From NCBI RefSeq assembly GCF_002803845.1, contig NZ_CP024985.1, positions 5,653,501 to 5,717,500 of the forward strand: a stretch of DNA of 64,000 bases, written 5' to 3'. Made by a program: the position numbers and the translations under genes. This DNA comes from Streptomyces lavendulae subsp. lavendulae. GTDB lineage: Bacteria; Actinomycetota; Actinomycetes; Streptomycetales; Streptomycetaceae. Under the pieces are notes generated by a model. That model was given only the letters and a program-made list of their open reading frames with translations, searched no databases and was not told where the DNA came from. Positions 8,346 through 15,340 of this stretch are shown here, one piece after another. Every line of letters starts with the position of its first letter. Position 1 is the stretch's first letter.

Positions 8346-9601
8346 CCGACTTCCTTACTGACACCTTGAGGGCTCAGGCCAAGGTGAGCCCCGGCGGCGC
8401 GGAGGCGCTGACCCGTGCTGAGGCGGCACTACGCCGCTTCGTCTGGTTCCCGGAGCCCCGTCACTTCGACGTCGTGACCCTCTGGACGGCGTACACGCAT
8501 CTGCTCACACGGTCCCCTGATCTTCCGATCGCTCCCCGACTCGGCTTCTTCTCCGGATCTCCCGGCAGCGGGAAGACGCGCGCACTGGAAATCCTCAGTC
8601 GCATTTCCGCGAACGGCCAGGATGTGGGTTCGCTCTCGGCTGCCTCCATGCTCCGCATCATCGGTGCGTCGGCGCAGACGGATCAACCGGGCGCCTTCCC
8701 CGTCACGCTGTTTCCGGATGAGTTGGACCGAACTTATTCGGCGCACTCCGCAGGATCTCAAGATGACCTGACCATTATCTTGAATGCGGGCTACAAGCGC
8801 GGGGCCGTGGTCGTGCGTGCCCACAAAGACAAGCAACAGGAAGTGATCCGCTATCCGTGTTTCGGGCCGGTGGCCTTCGCTGGACTCGCCACGGCACGAC
8901 TTCCTGACGCCCTGCTGACCCGAACGTTTGTGGTTCACACGAAACGCGCCCGCAGTGAAGAGCGTCCCGACTCCTTCTTGCCCGTGGCTCACGGGGGTGA
9001 ATTGGAGAGTGTTCGTGATGACCTTTCTGAGTGGGCAGCGGAGACGGCTTTTCGGATAGCCGATCCGTCAGACATGCTGGCCCTGTTGCTGGATGAAAGG
9101 ATTACCGGTGTCACGGACGGTCGGGATCACGAGATTTGGTCCTGTCTCTTCCTCGTGGCCGTCCTCGCAGGGGGTGTCTGGCCCGAACGGTGTCTAGCGG
9201 CAATTCAGGCAGCCAAGGAGGATGCGGCGGACCGCGTGGACGGATCGGCGTCGGCGCGATTGCTTACGGTGCTCAGAAGGCACTACACGGCCCGCCCGGC
9301 ACATCTCTGGCCGGTAGCTGTCACGAAGGACGATGTCGCCTCTGCCGCAATTGAGTTGGATCCGTTGGCCTTCCAACGATTCAACGGCCCCGACGAATTG
9401 CGAGCCGAAGACGTTGCCGCCCTCTTGCGTGAGCACGGTCTGAAACAGGTTCGCGTGCGTACCGCACACGGTCGCTCGTACGGCTATCGCTGGTCAGCCC
9501 TGGCGGATGCGTGGGACCGCGCGCTACCGCCGCTCATCGCCGATGACGAAGACGACAGCGAAGAGCCGGAAGACGCAACCGCATCGCTCTTCCGGCAGTA
9601 G
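8342..9601 (+). CDS. AAA-type ATPase with DUF3631-like domain (replication helicase/primase-associated)
   Basis: 419 residues starting at GTG 8342. The Walker A motif GSPGSGKT is at residues 72-79, a Walker B-like LFPDELD at 123-129, and a likely arginine finger sits in LLTRTFVVHTKRA. The layout matches the DUF3631 family, which is common in actinobacterial plasmids, phages and integrated elements, often behind primase domains. Here there is no primase-polymerase domain in the same protein. The C-terminus is acidic (DDEDDSEEPEDA). Expected role: element DNA replication or unwinding. It is coupled to the gene before it and bracketed by GGGACA boxes on both sides, as a self-contained replication module might be. 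Base composition is lower in GC than the host. Confidence 0.82.
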   Translation: MTDFLTDTLRAQAKVSPGGAEALTRAEAALRRFVWFPEPRHFDVVTLWTAYTHLLTRSPDLPIAPRLGFFSGSPGSGKTRALEILSRISANGQDVGSLSAASMLRIIGASAQTDQPGAFPVTLFPDELDRTYSAHSAGSQDDLTIILNAGYKRGAVVVRAHKDKQQEVIRYPCFGPVAFAGLATARLPDALLTRTFVVHTKRARSEERPDSFLPVAHGGELESVRDDLSEWAAETAFRIADPSDMLALLLDERITGVTDGRDHEIWSCLFLVAVLAGGVWPERCLAAIQAAKEDAADRVDGSASARLLTVLRRHYTARPAHLWPVAVTKDDVASAAIELDPLAFQRFNGPDELRAEDVAALLREHGLKQVRVRTAHGRSYGYRWSALADAWDRALPPLIADDEDDSEEPEDATASLFRQ

Positions 9602-9603
9602 GC

Positions 9604-9685
9604 GGGACATGCAGGGACATAGGGACATGGAGGGGAAACCGCAGGTCGGCGCACCACCTCGTGTCCCTCTTTCGTGCCCTGTCCC
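9604..9685. promoter_or_regulatory. Paired GGGACA triple boxes between ATPase and capsid genes
   Basis: GGGACA occurs at 9604, 9614 and 9622, with the same four/two spacers as the upstream box. An inverted, partly decayed copy follows: TGTCCC at 9662 and 9680, 18 bases apart, the same outer spacing, with a degenerate middle hexamer. The two face each other across about 34 bases and fill most of the gap before the capsid gene. Confidence 0.6.
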
Positions 9686-9716
9686 GCTGTCAATCAGGAC
9701 GAAGAAGGAACAAAGA

Positions 9717-11345
9717 ATGTCCCATACAGAAATCCAGCGGCGGACTGCTCCGCTTGTTGTGTCGCTCCGAAGTTCCGGGGGAGTCAACACCATCACCGGA
9801 TATGCAATCAGGTTCAACGAACTCAGTCACGACCTGGGTGGTTTCCGTGAACGGATTGCCCCCGGCGCTTGGAACCCCGCTGCCGCACGTACTGACGTGA
9901 TCGCCACGTTCAACCACAGCAATGACAACGTGCTTGGTCGCGTGAGCGCCGGCACTCTCCGTCTCTTCGGTGATGCGGAGGGGGTTCGATATGAAATCGA
10001 CGTGCCGAATACGTCTGCCGGTCGAGACGTGGCGGAGCTAATCCGGCGCGGCGACATCGTCGGTAGCTCATTCACATTCCGGGTGAACCCCGGTGGTCAG
10101 GAAGTGGCAGGCGAGAACGATCCTGCAAGCGGCCTTCCGGTTCGCGTCATCACGTCGATGAGTGTTTACGAACTGGGGCCGGTCACCACTCCGGCCTACC
10201 CGACCACCAGCGCGAATGCGCGCTCCCTTAGTTCCCTCTATCCGATGGAAAGCGAGTCCCGCATGACCAATACTCCCATCCGTACCGGCGCCGGATTCCT
10301 GCCTGTCAACCATCGGGCCATTCCTGTTGGGACAGAGTGGATGGCTACCGAACCGGCCGCACTGTGGGTCAACATGATCGGTCCGAACTCCCGCTTCCTG
10401 GCTAGCATTCCTGCATCCAACAAGCTGCCGATGCATGAGGCGTCGCTGATGCTTCCCGCTATCAGGACCGGCGATGGTAGTTACGTTGACGCGAATACTC
10501 CGCTCCCGGAGCCGTCCACTGAGATCACTTCCCGTACCGCCCATGCTGCGAAATTCGCTGCGATGGAGCGGGCTTCGTCTGAATCTCTAGAGGATGCGCG
10601 CCCCGACCTGGTGGCGGGGATCAACCAGTCTCTTGCCGCCGGTATGGCGCGCGGAATAGACAAGGGACTCTTCAACGGTGCCGCTCCGGCTGATCCGAAC
10701 GACCCCCGCCGGATCGTCGGTCTACTCGCCCAGGGCGACACGAAGCACATTGCTCCGTCCGTCGTTGAGATCAGTTCGGCTGTTGAGCGGATGGAGGCAA
10801 CCGGCGCGGCAGCAACCGTTCTTTGGGTGGACCCGGTAGCGGCGAAGGCGCTGCGCGCCGAGGTCTCCGCTACGGATTGGCCGAAGGGGGTCTATGGGCT
10901 GGTGCCGATTGTTTCTCAGCACCTTCCTGCCAACACGGCTGTTGTTGCTGATGCTTCGCGCATCTTCGTTGGGCTGCACAGCGGGATTTCCATTACGACG
11001 TCTCGGGTCTCACCCGGGGCGTTCATGGAGGACCGCGTTCTGTTCCGGGCGCTTGCCCGCGTGGCTGGAGTGTGGGTGCAGGAGTCCAATTCGGTACAGA
11101 TCATCAGCGGCACCCTGCCGGACAACCACCCGGATCTGTCGGCGTTCGGGGACGTGGAGACGCCCGCGCTGAACTCCCCTCAGGCCCTTGCCGAACAGGA
11201 AGCGAAGCACGCCGCTGAGCTTGAGGCGTTCCGCGCGCTGCCCCGGTCCGAAAGGCGGGCCAGCGCCGTGACCGCCCCGGTCCTCACGGAGGATGAAGCC
11301 CAGCGGATTCGCTCCCGGCGGCAGCGAGCGGGGGAGAAGCGGTGA
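9717..11345 (+). CDS. HK97-type prohead protease fused to major capsid protein
   Basis: 542 residues from ATG 9717; an in-frame upstream start would read through the hexamer boxes and was rejected. Residues about 15-160 match an HK97 prohead protease: ITGYAIRFNELSHDLGGFRE, the catalytic His in ATFNHSND, the Ser in VGSSFTFRV and the YELGPVTTPAYPTTSAN end. A linker near residues 165-200 joins it to an HK97-fold capsid protein (residues about 200-480), with TRTAHAAKFAAMERASSES and an E-loop/A-domain character later on. The tail (480-542) is charged and helical. Such fusions are known in phages; the protease should cut itself free and trim the shell. It shows that the element can build or imitate a head although no portal gene is present. 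Confidence 0.88.
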   Translation: MSHTEIQRRTAPLVVSLRSSGGVNTITGYAIRFNELSHDLGGFRERIAPGAWNPAAARTDVIATFNHSNDNVLGRVSAGTLRLFGDAEGVRYEIDVPNTSAGRDVAELIRRGDIVGSSFTFRVNPGGQEVAGENDPASGLPVRVITSMSVYELGPVTTPAYPTTSANARSLSSLYPMESESRMTNTPIRTGAGFLPVNHRAIPVGTEWMATEPAALWVNMIGPNSRFLASIPASNKLPMHEASLMLPAIRTGDGSYVDANTPLPEPSTEITSRTAHAAKFAAMERASSESLEDARPDLVAGINQSLAAGMARGIDKGLFNGAAPADPNDPRRIVGLLAQGDTKHIAPSVVEISSAVERMEATGAAATVLWVDPVAAKALRAEVSATDWPKGVYGLVPIVSQHLPANTAVVADASRIFVGLHSGISITTSRVSPGAFMEDRVLFRALARVAGVWVQESNSVQIISGTLPDNHPDLSAFGDVETPALNSPQALAEQEAKHAAELEAFRALPRSERRASAVTAPVLTEDEAQRIRSRRQRAGEKR

Positions 11346-11695
11346 CTGCCATGAGTCGGTGGGGTGCCGTCGTCGCTGGTCATGCGCGGTGGCGTGGTCG
11401 CGCTCCTGAGCGTGAGCCGGCCATCCTGGAAGCGTGCTCCCGCTTCGCCCGGCTGCCCACGTCCACGCTGCGATGTGAGCCGTGCGACGCATTCGGTCCG
11501 GCCACGGCAGTGGGCATCGGGTGGCGTACGCCCATCCAGCGGGGCGGGAAGCGCAGGCGGGAGAACCTGGCGGTGATGTGTCGTGGCTGCTGGATTGAGT
11601 CCGGCCGGAATGACTGGCTCGCCGTTCCGGTCGGCGCGCGGATTCATCAGCGGATCGTGCCAAATGACTCGCCGGTTCAGGTGATCGAACTCTGA
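11342..11695 (+). CDS. HNH-like zinc protein, catalytic His apparently lost
   Basis: 117 residues, GTG at 11342 overlapping the capsid stop by four bases. Two CxxC pairs (RCEPC near residue 46 and MCRGC near 79) and the phrase RRENLAVMCRGCW resemble the zinc-binding half of HNH nucleases, which normally read NLQLLCxxCN. The DHI-type catalytic strand is not seen; the equivalent stretch reads GIGWRTPIQRGG. In tailed phages an HNH protein often sits next to terminase and helps packaging, which fits the neighbour at 11823. Either it is a derived, non-cleaving packaging partner or an unrelated zinc protein. Confidence 0.6.
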   Translation: MTAMSRWGAVVAGHARWRGRAPEREPAILEACSRFARLPTSTLRCEPCDAFGPATAVGIGWRTPIQRGGKRRRENLAVMCRGCWIESGRNDWLAVPVGARIHQRIVPNDSPVQVIEL

Positions 11696-11822
11696 TGCGG
11701 GGAGGGGAGGGCGCGCCAAAAGTAGAAGGGATGCCCTCCCCAGCGACCCCGCCAACAGCTCGCCTTTTACGTCCGTCCCGGACACGCAAAACCAAAGTGT
11801 CCGCCAACTTCAAAGGAGACAA

Positions 11823-12230
11823 TTGAAGAGACGATGCGCTCATGCCCCGTGCGGCATGGAACTGCCGATTGATGCCGACCGGCGGACCCGCTATTGCAGC
11901 GACGCGCACAGGAAGGCGGCAGCGCGCGCCCGGAAGGCTACCGACAGAACGGCCATCGCAAAACCCGCTGAGGTGCCTGAGAGCGATGGGGAGCGGTACG
12001 AGGATCTTCGGGCCGTGTGGGGTGCTCTGGTGGCCCAGATCGCCAGGGACGGGGTGCTTGTGCCCGGCAGCGCGGGGGCACCGGTCGCTCATCCGGGGCT
12101 CAGGTTCCTGGCCCAACTCGATGCCGCCCTATCGGCCCACGAGCGGGCAACCGACGCCGGAGACGCTGACCCGCTTGCCGCCATGAGGGCAGCCGCCCGC
12201 GCTGCCGTAGAGGAGTCCCGCCGTGTCTGA
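11823..12230 (+). CDS. Zinc-finger protein resembling a phage terminase small subunit
   Basis: 135 residues, start TTG at 11823 behind a strong AAGGAGA site. Residues 4-36 form a treble-clef-like zinc motif (CAHAPCG...RRTRYCSDAHRK), then a basic stretch. The C-terminal part, with ALVAQIARDGVLVPGSAGAPVAHPGLRFLAQLDAAL, resembles P27-type small terminase subunits, which read LIERxGLLVEGSxGxPxxNPxLR. Small terminases recognise packaging sites and recruit the large subunit. An element-encoded small subunit without its own large subunit is what a satellite needs to redirect a helper phage's motor. Assignment rests on this short motif only. Confidence 0.6.
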   Translation: MKRRCAHAPCGMELPIDADRRTRYCSDAHRKAAARARKATDRTAIAKPAEVPESDGERYEDLRAVWGALVAQIARDGVLVPGSAGAPVAHPGLRFLAQLDAALSAHERATDAGDADPLAAMRAAARAAVEESRRV

Positions 12231-12447
12231 GACCCTGCACGACCGTCAGCGTCGCTGGGCCGAAAGCCTGCCGCTCTTGAGTAATGAACTCACGGAACTA
12301 GCTTGCGTGTTGGCCGATGAAGAGCCCCGAAAGATCGGCGTGCATCTGCTGTGGCCGCTCTTCGTGGAGCTGTTCCGCGCTGAGGCTGACGCCGACCCGG
12401 ACCCGGCAGCTCTGGGAGTCGTCTGCAACTGCCCGGAACACTTCTGA
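12223..12447 (+). CDS. Small element protein of unknown function
   Basis: 74 residues, GTG at 12223, overlapping the previous stop by eight bases, so it is translated from the same message. It is acidic and helical, with MSETLHDRQRRWAESLPLLS and a C-terminal VVCNCPEHF that could bind metal with two Cys and a His. I recognise no family. It is the last gene of the rightward morphogenesis operon and is followed by a terminator. Confidence 0.65.
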   Translation: MSETLHDRQRRWAESLPLLSNELTELACVLADEEPRKIGVHLLWPLFVELFRAEADADPDPAALGVVCNCPEHF

Positions 12448-12452
12448 CCACC

Positions 12453-12491
12453 GCCCCCGGCGGCTTCCCTGACTGGGTGGCCGTCGGGGGC
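12453..12491 (+). terminator. Hairpin ending the rightward element operon
   Basis: GCCCCCGGCGGC near 12453 pairs with GCCGTCGGGGGC ending at 12491 with one mismatch region, followed by CTTCTTCGGTTTC. The convergent methyltransferase gene ends just beyond. Confidence 0.65.
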
Positions 12492-12523
12492 CTTCTTCGG
12501 TTTCAGGCCGATGCCACCGACTC

Positions 12524-13228
12524 CTAGCCTCCTTGGACGCCCCGGACGAACAACGTGCCCGTGCGCCGGGTCCCCGGGGGCGGAGCGATCACGGAGGCGG
12601 ACACGTCCACGTATCCGTGCTCCTTGAGGATCAGCGCCCACACATCTGGTTCGTAGTCCCACCGCTTGACGACAGCAGGGTCTTCATCAGGCCCGCGCGG
12701 GATGTACGACGCCTGGCAGCCGTAGCAGCCTTCGACAGGGGGCCGCTGGGAGAAGGCGAAGACTCCGCCGGGCTTGAGGTTCGCGTGAACGATCGGCAGC
12801 AGTAGGCCGGGGTCCGAGAACCAGCCCGCACCGAAGACGCTGTAGATCGCATCGAAGACCGTATAGGTCTCTCCCAGGTAGGCGAGCGCGTCGCCCTGGT
12901 GCAGCTCCATCCCGTCCACGTCGGACCACCTGTCCCGTGCCTTCGCGAGCTGCTTGGGAGAGAGGTCGATGCCCACAGCCCGCACACCGAGGCTCGCGAG
13001 GTGAGCCGCGTTCCCGCCCGCACCACAGCCAAGGTCGAGCGCGGTCTCGCCCGGCTTCAAGGCAAGTACGTCGGCCCCCGGGCCGTGGTCCGCGTACTGA
13101 GTCCAGTTGAACCACGTGGACTCGCCACGGGCGTTCGTCGTGCGCCGCTGGGGCTTGGTCTGCGCGTACTCGTCCCAGGCAGCACTACGGGTGTCAGACA
13201 CTTCGGTTCCGTTCTCGTTCACTGGCAC
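12524..13228 (-). CDS. Class I SAM-dependent methyltransferase (element cargo)
   Basis: 234 residues. The SAM-binding motif ALDLGCGAGGNAAHL is at about residues 63-77, followed by VGIDLSPKQL and the acidic GDALAYLG; FDAIYSVFGAGWF follows, as in small-molecule methyltransferases. A CYGC pair occurs near residue 160. It has no DNA-methylase motif (DPPY/NPPY), so it is not an obvious restriction-modification enzyme. GTG 13228 is the longest start; an internal GTG at VSDTRSAAWD is possible. It is the last gene of the four-gene leftward operon and follows a GRDP-like gene by 39 bases. The substrate is unknown. Confidence 0.82.
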   Translation of the reverse strand: MPVNENGTEVSDTRSAAWDEYAQTKPQRRTTNARGESTWFNWTQYADHGPGADVLALKPGETALDLGCGAGGNAAHLASLGVRAVGIDLSPKQLAKARDRWSDVDGMELHQGDALAYLGETYTVFDAIYSVFGAGWFSDPGLLLPIVHANLKPGGVFAFSQRPPVEGCYGCQASYIPRGPDEDPAVVKRWDYEPDVWALILKEHGYVDVSASVIAPPPGTRRTGTLFVRGVQGG

Positions 13229-13267
13229 AGCCGCCCGGCCACGACGCCGGGCGGCTGGCTCAAAGGG

Positions 13268-13726
13268 CTACTTGTTCACGGGGCTGTCGGTGCACCCAGC
13301 GTGGCACTGCGAGCAGTCGGCCGCACCCATGCCGGGCCAGAACTCGGCGTCGACTTCGAACCCGGCCGCCACGATCGCGGCCGTTGTCGCCGCCATCGCC
13401 GCCCTTCCCTCCTCGGGGTCGGAGCCGGCCTCGTCGTCGGGAACGTGGTGGATGTAGTCCACCCCGAGGGACCTGGAGAACGCGACGTAGGGAACCGTCC
13501 GCTGAAGGAACCGGTGCCAGAACAGGTCCACGCGGAGCGAGGGCGTCAGCGGGCTGTCGGTGACCGTGCTGGCGGCGAGGAAGGCCGCCATCTGGTTCAC
13601 ACCGCGCTCGCCCATCTCGTCGGTGAGGTCGGGCCAGTCCTTGCGCACGTCCTTGATGAGCAGCGCCCGAAGGTCGCGGCTGATGAGTTCGAGAACCTCG
13701 GTCGGTCGCTGATGGGTGATCGTCAC
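13268..13726 (-). CDS. GRDP-like (DUF1399-type) protein with cysteine-rich tail
   Basis: 152 residues, GTG at 13726 after AGGAAGG. The core RVDLFWHRFLQRTVPYVAF followed by VDYIHHVPDD matches the repeated WHxF...Y..F....IHHVP signature of the glycine-rich-domain-protein-like family, known from plants, fungi and some bacteria, with no settled biochemical role. The protein ends in a short cysteine-rich tail, ADCSQCHAGCTDSPVNK. It is followed by a methyltransferase in the same operon. The His-rich core and the Cys tail suggest metal binding, but this is inference. Confidence 0.65.
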   Translation of the reverse strand: MTITHQRPTEVLELISRDLRALLIKDVRKDWPDLTDEMGERGVNQMAAFLAASTVTDSPLTPSLRVDLFWHRFLQRTVPYVAFSRSLGVDYIHHVPDDEAGSDPEEGRAAMAATTAAIVAAGFEVDAEFWPGMGAADCSQCHAGCTDSPVNK

Positions 13727-13828
13727 GTCTGTGCCTTCCTGGTCAAGGGACGACCCTGGTCGGTCCCTGCGGATGGTGCGTGATCGTTCTGAGGGCCACC
13801 ACGGAGGTTTCCGAGGTGGAGTCTGTGG

Positions 13829-14056
13829 TCAGGGACCGACGGGGGACACAAGAGCCACGTCCTCGTACTTGCGAGCAAAGGTGGGGTGCCCGGTACGGCC
13901 CGTGTGGCTCATGCAGTCGACGTCCACCCTCGCCACGTCCGCCACGGGGCCAGCAGTCCAGCCGCAGTCAGCGTCGAGGCACTGCGCGGACACGGTGACC
14001 TCTCCGGCGGGGTGGCTGATGATCCGGTGGGTCACGAAGCGAAGAACCGTACTCAC
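13829..14056 (-). CDS. DUF7848-type small Streptomyces protein
   Basis: 75 residues, GTG at 14056 overlapping the upstream stop by four bases. It has the pattern seen in many Streptomyces accessory regions: VLRFVTHRI, a zinc-like CLDADCGW pair, and CMSHTGRTGHPTFARKY. The two Cys of CxxxxC, the later Cys and the HTGRTGH histidines look like a metal site. The function of this family is unknown. It is usually found next to XRE regulators, as here. Confidence 0.7.
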   Translation of the reverse strand: MSTVLRFVTHRIISHPAGEVTVSAQCLDADCGWTAGPVADVARVDVDCMSHTGRTGHPTFARKYEDVALVSPVGP

Positions 14057-14259
14057 GGGCGCTTCCCGTCCGCGTGGGGGTGGCTGCGCATCTCGACGTT
14101 GCAGGCGGTTACGCCGCTCCCGTCGCGCGTCAACCGGTGGTGCGAGCGCTGCTTGTCCAGCTCGGCGCACACGTCGCATCCCTCTACGGGTACCGGTTCG
14201 AGGGTCACCCGCATCGGCAGCTCTACCGGCGCTGTCTCGTAGTCGGTCGGACTCGTCAT
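14053..14259 (-). CDS. Small CxxC protein, first gene of the leftward operon
   Basis: 68 residues from ATG 14259; an upstream in-frame ATG at 14283 is possible. The sequence has VEGCDVCAELDKQR and later ACNVEMRSHPH, so two Cys plus a Cys/His-rich end could bind zinc. Similar small proteins accompany DUF7848 genes in Streptomyces, but no function is known. It is coupled to the DUF7848 gene by a GTGA overlap and shares the intergenic region with the divergent XRE regulator. Confidence 0.65.
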   Translation of the reverse strand: MTSPTDYETAPVELPMRVTLEPVPVEGCDVCAELDKQRSHHRLTRDGSGVTACNVEMRSHPHADGKRP

Positions 14260-14343
14260 AGTGCCTTGCCGTCCCCTCGCCATGTCGTTCCCTGGTCTGC
14301 GCCGATACTCCCTTTTGGGGGCGCGTCGGATCGACGGCGAAGC

Positions 14344-14419
14344 GGGCGTCGTCGGGGCGTCACTCGGAGGGGCGTCATTGACGCCCCTATGGGCGTCAAT
14401 TGGGTGTCATTGGGCGTCA
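14344..14419. promoter_or_regulatory. GGGCGTCA operator array between XRE regulator and leftward operon
   Basis: GGGCGTCA or a one-base variant occurs at 14354, 14369, 14391, 14402 (GGGTGTCA) and 14412, with a partial copy at 14344. The copy at 14369 is half of a perfect palindrome, GGGGCGTCATTGACGCCCC. The last three copies are 10-11 bases apart, so they lie on one face of the helix. The array sits in the only divergent promoter region of the cargo/regulator half and ends 22 bases before the XRE start. Confidence 0.75.
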
Positions 14420-14440
14420 GTTCGGTCTAGCTTTGACGTC

Positions 14441-15220
14441 ATGACGACGACCGCCGTGGTGCCGAATGATGTGCTGCGGGCCGTGCGTATCGGCCTGCGC
14501 TTAAGCCAGGACGACTTCGCCAAGGCCATCCGCCGAGCGGGCGAAGAACTGGGAGAGCCCAACGAGGCTTCGAAGCGGCTGGTGCAGCGCTGGGAATCCG
14601 GAACGAGCAAGACACCCCGGGGTGTGTACTCCAGGGCGTTGGAGCGGGTCACCGGTCGCCCGGTGGAGGCTCTTGGCTTCACGCTGCCGGTACCGATGGC
14701 AAGAGTCCGCACGGACGGCAAAGGAGGGCACGACATGGACGCAGGAGCAGGCGGGGTCACCTCCGCCTCTGTAGGTGCACAGAAGGCCGTACAGACGACT
14801 GACGAGACGTTCTCGGGTGTGTGGCTCAGTCGCTACGAGTTCTACTCATCCAGCCGTGCGGAGACGTACGAGGGCAAGCACTACGTCGTGATCGTCCAGC
14901 ACGGGAACCGGCTGACCGCTCAGAGCCTGCCCGGGGCCAGCAGCAACCCGGACAGCCCGCTCACGCTGGATCTGACCGTTGACCGCAACGTGGTCACCGG
15001 GTCGTGGGTCGAGCAGACCGCTTCGGACGGCTACTACAACGGCGCCCGGTACCACGGGGCCGTTCAGCTCCTCGTAGAGCCGACCGGCCGACGTATGGCC
15101 GGGAAGTGGGTCGGGTTCGGGAAGGACTTCGACGTGAACACAGGACCGTGGGAGCTGCGCCTAGTCGACCGGTCCACCAGCAAGGCGACGTTGGAGCGGT
15201 ACAGCAGCCCGCCGGAGTGA
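14441..15220 (+). CDS. XRE-family regulator with beta-rich C-terminal domain and a TTA codon
   Basis: 259 residues from ATG 14441. Residues 8-70 are an XRE helix-turn-helix (LRLSQDDFAKAI, then KRLVQRWESG). After a Gly/Ala linker (about 95-120), residues 125-250 form a compact beta-rich domain (FSGVWLSRYEFYSS, VIVQHGNRLTAQ, GARYHGAVQLL, GKWVGFG) that reads like a small barrel or lipocalin-like sensor; no ligand is known. Leu21, inside the HTH, is encoded by TTA (14501-14503), the rare codon read by the bldA tRNA. It is divergent from the cargo operon and faces a repeat operator array, so it is probably the element's autoregulated repressor. Confidence 0.82.
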   Translation: MTTTAVVPNDVLRAVRIGLRLSQDDFAKAIRRAGEELGEPNEASKRLVQRWESGTSKTPRGVYSRALERVTGRPVEALGFTLPVPMARVRTDGKGGHDMDAGAGGVTSASVGAQKAVQTTDETFSGVWLSRYEFYSSSRAETYEGKHYVVIVQHGNRLTAQSLPGASSNPDSPLTLDLTVDRNVVTGSWVEQTASDGYYNGARYHGAVQLLVEPTGRRMAGKWVGFGKDFDVNTGPWELRLVDRSTSKATLERYSSPPE

Positions 15221-15237
15221 GGCACCGCCCGTCCCCT

Positions 15238-15265
15238 GCCCCGTCTGGCAACCGCCGGGCGGGGC
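15238..15265 (+). terminator. Hairpin after the XRE gene
   Basis: GCCCCG (15238-15243) pairs with CGGGGC (15260-15265), followed by TTCGTG. It lies between the regulator stop and attR. Confidence 0.55.
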
Positions 15266-15340
15266 TTCGTGCTGTCCGGGCGGACTCTCAGCCTTCGCGC
15301 CGACCACCGGTGTACCGTGCCCATGTAGGCATATCCCGAC

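Noticed and set aside
9507..9716. Upstream extension of the capsid ORF
   Set aside because: It overlaps the ATPase end and the repeat boxes; the ATG at 9717 has a better ribosome site and a normal protease start.
12524..13228. Restriction-modification DNA methylase
   Set aside because: It lacks DNA-methylase catalytic motifs and a partner nuclease; the sequence looks like a small-molecule methyltransferase.
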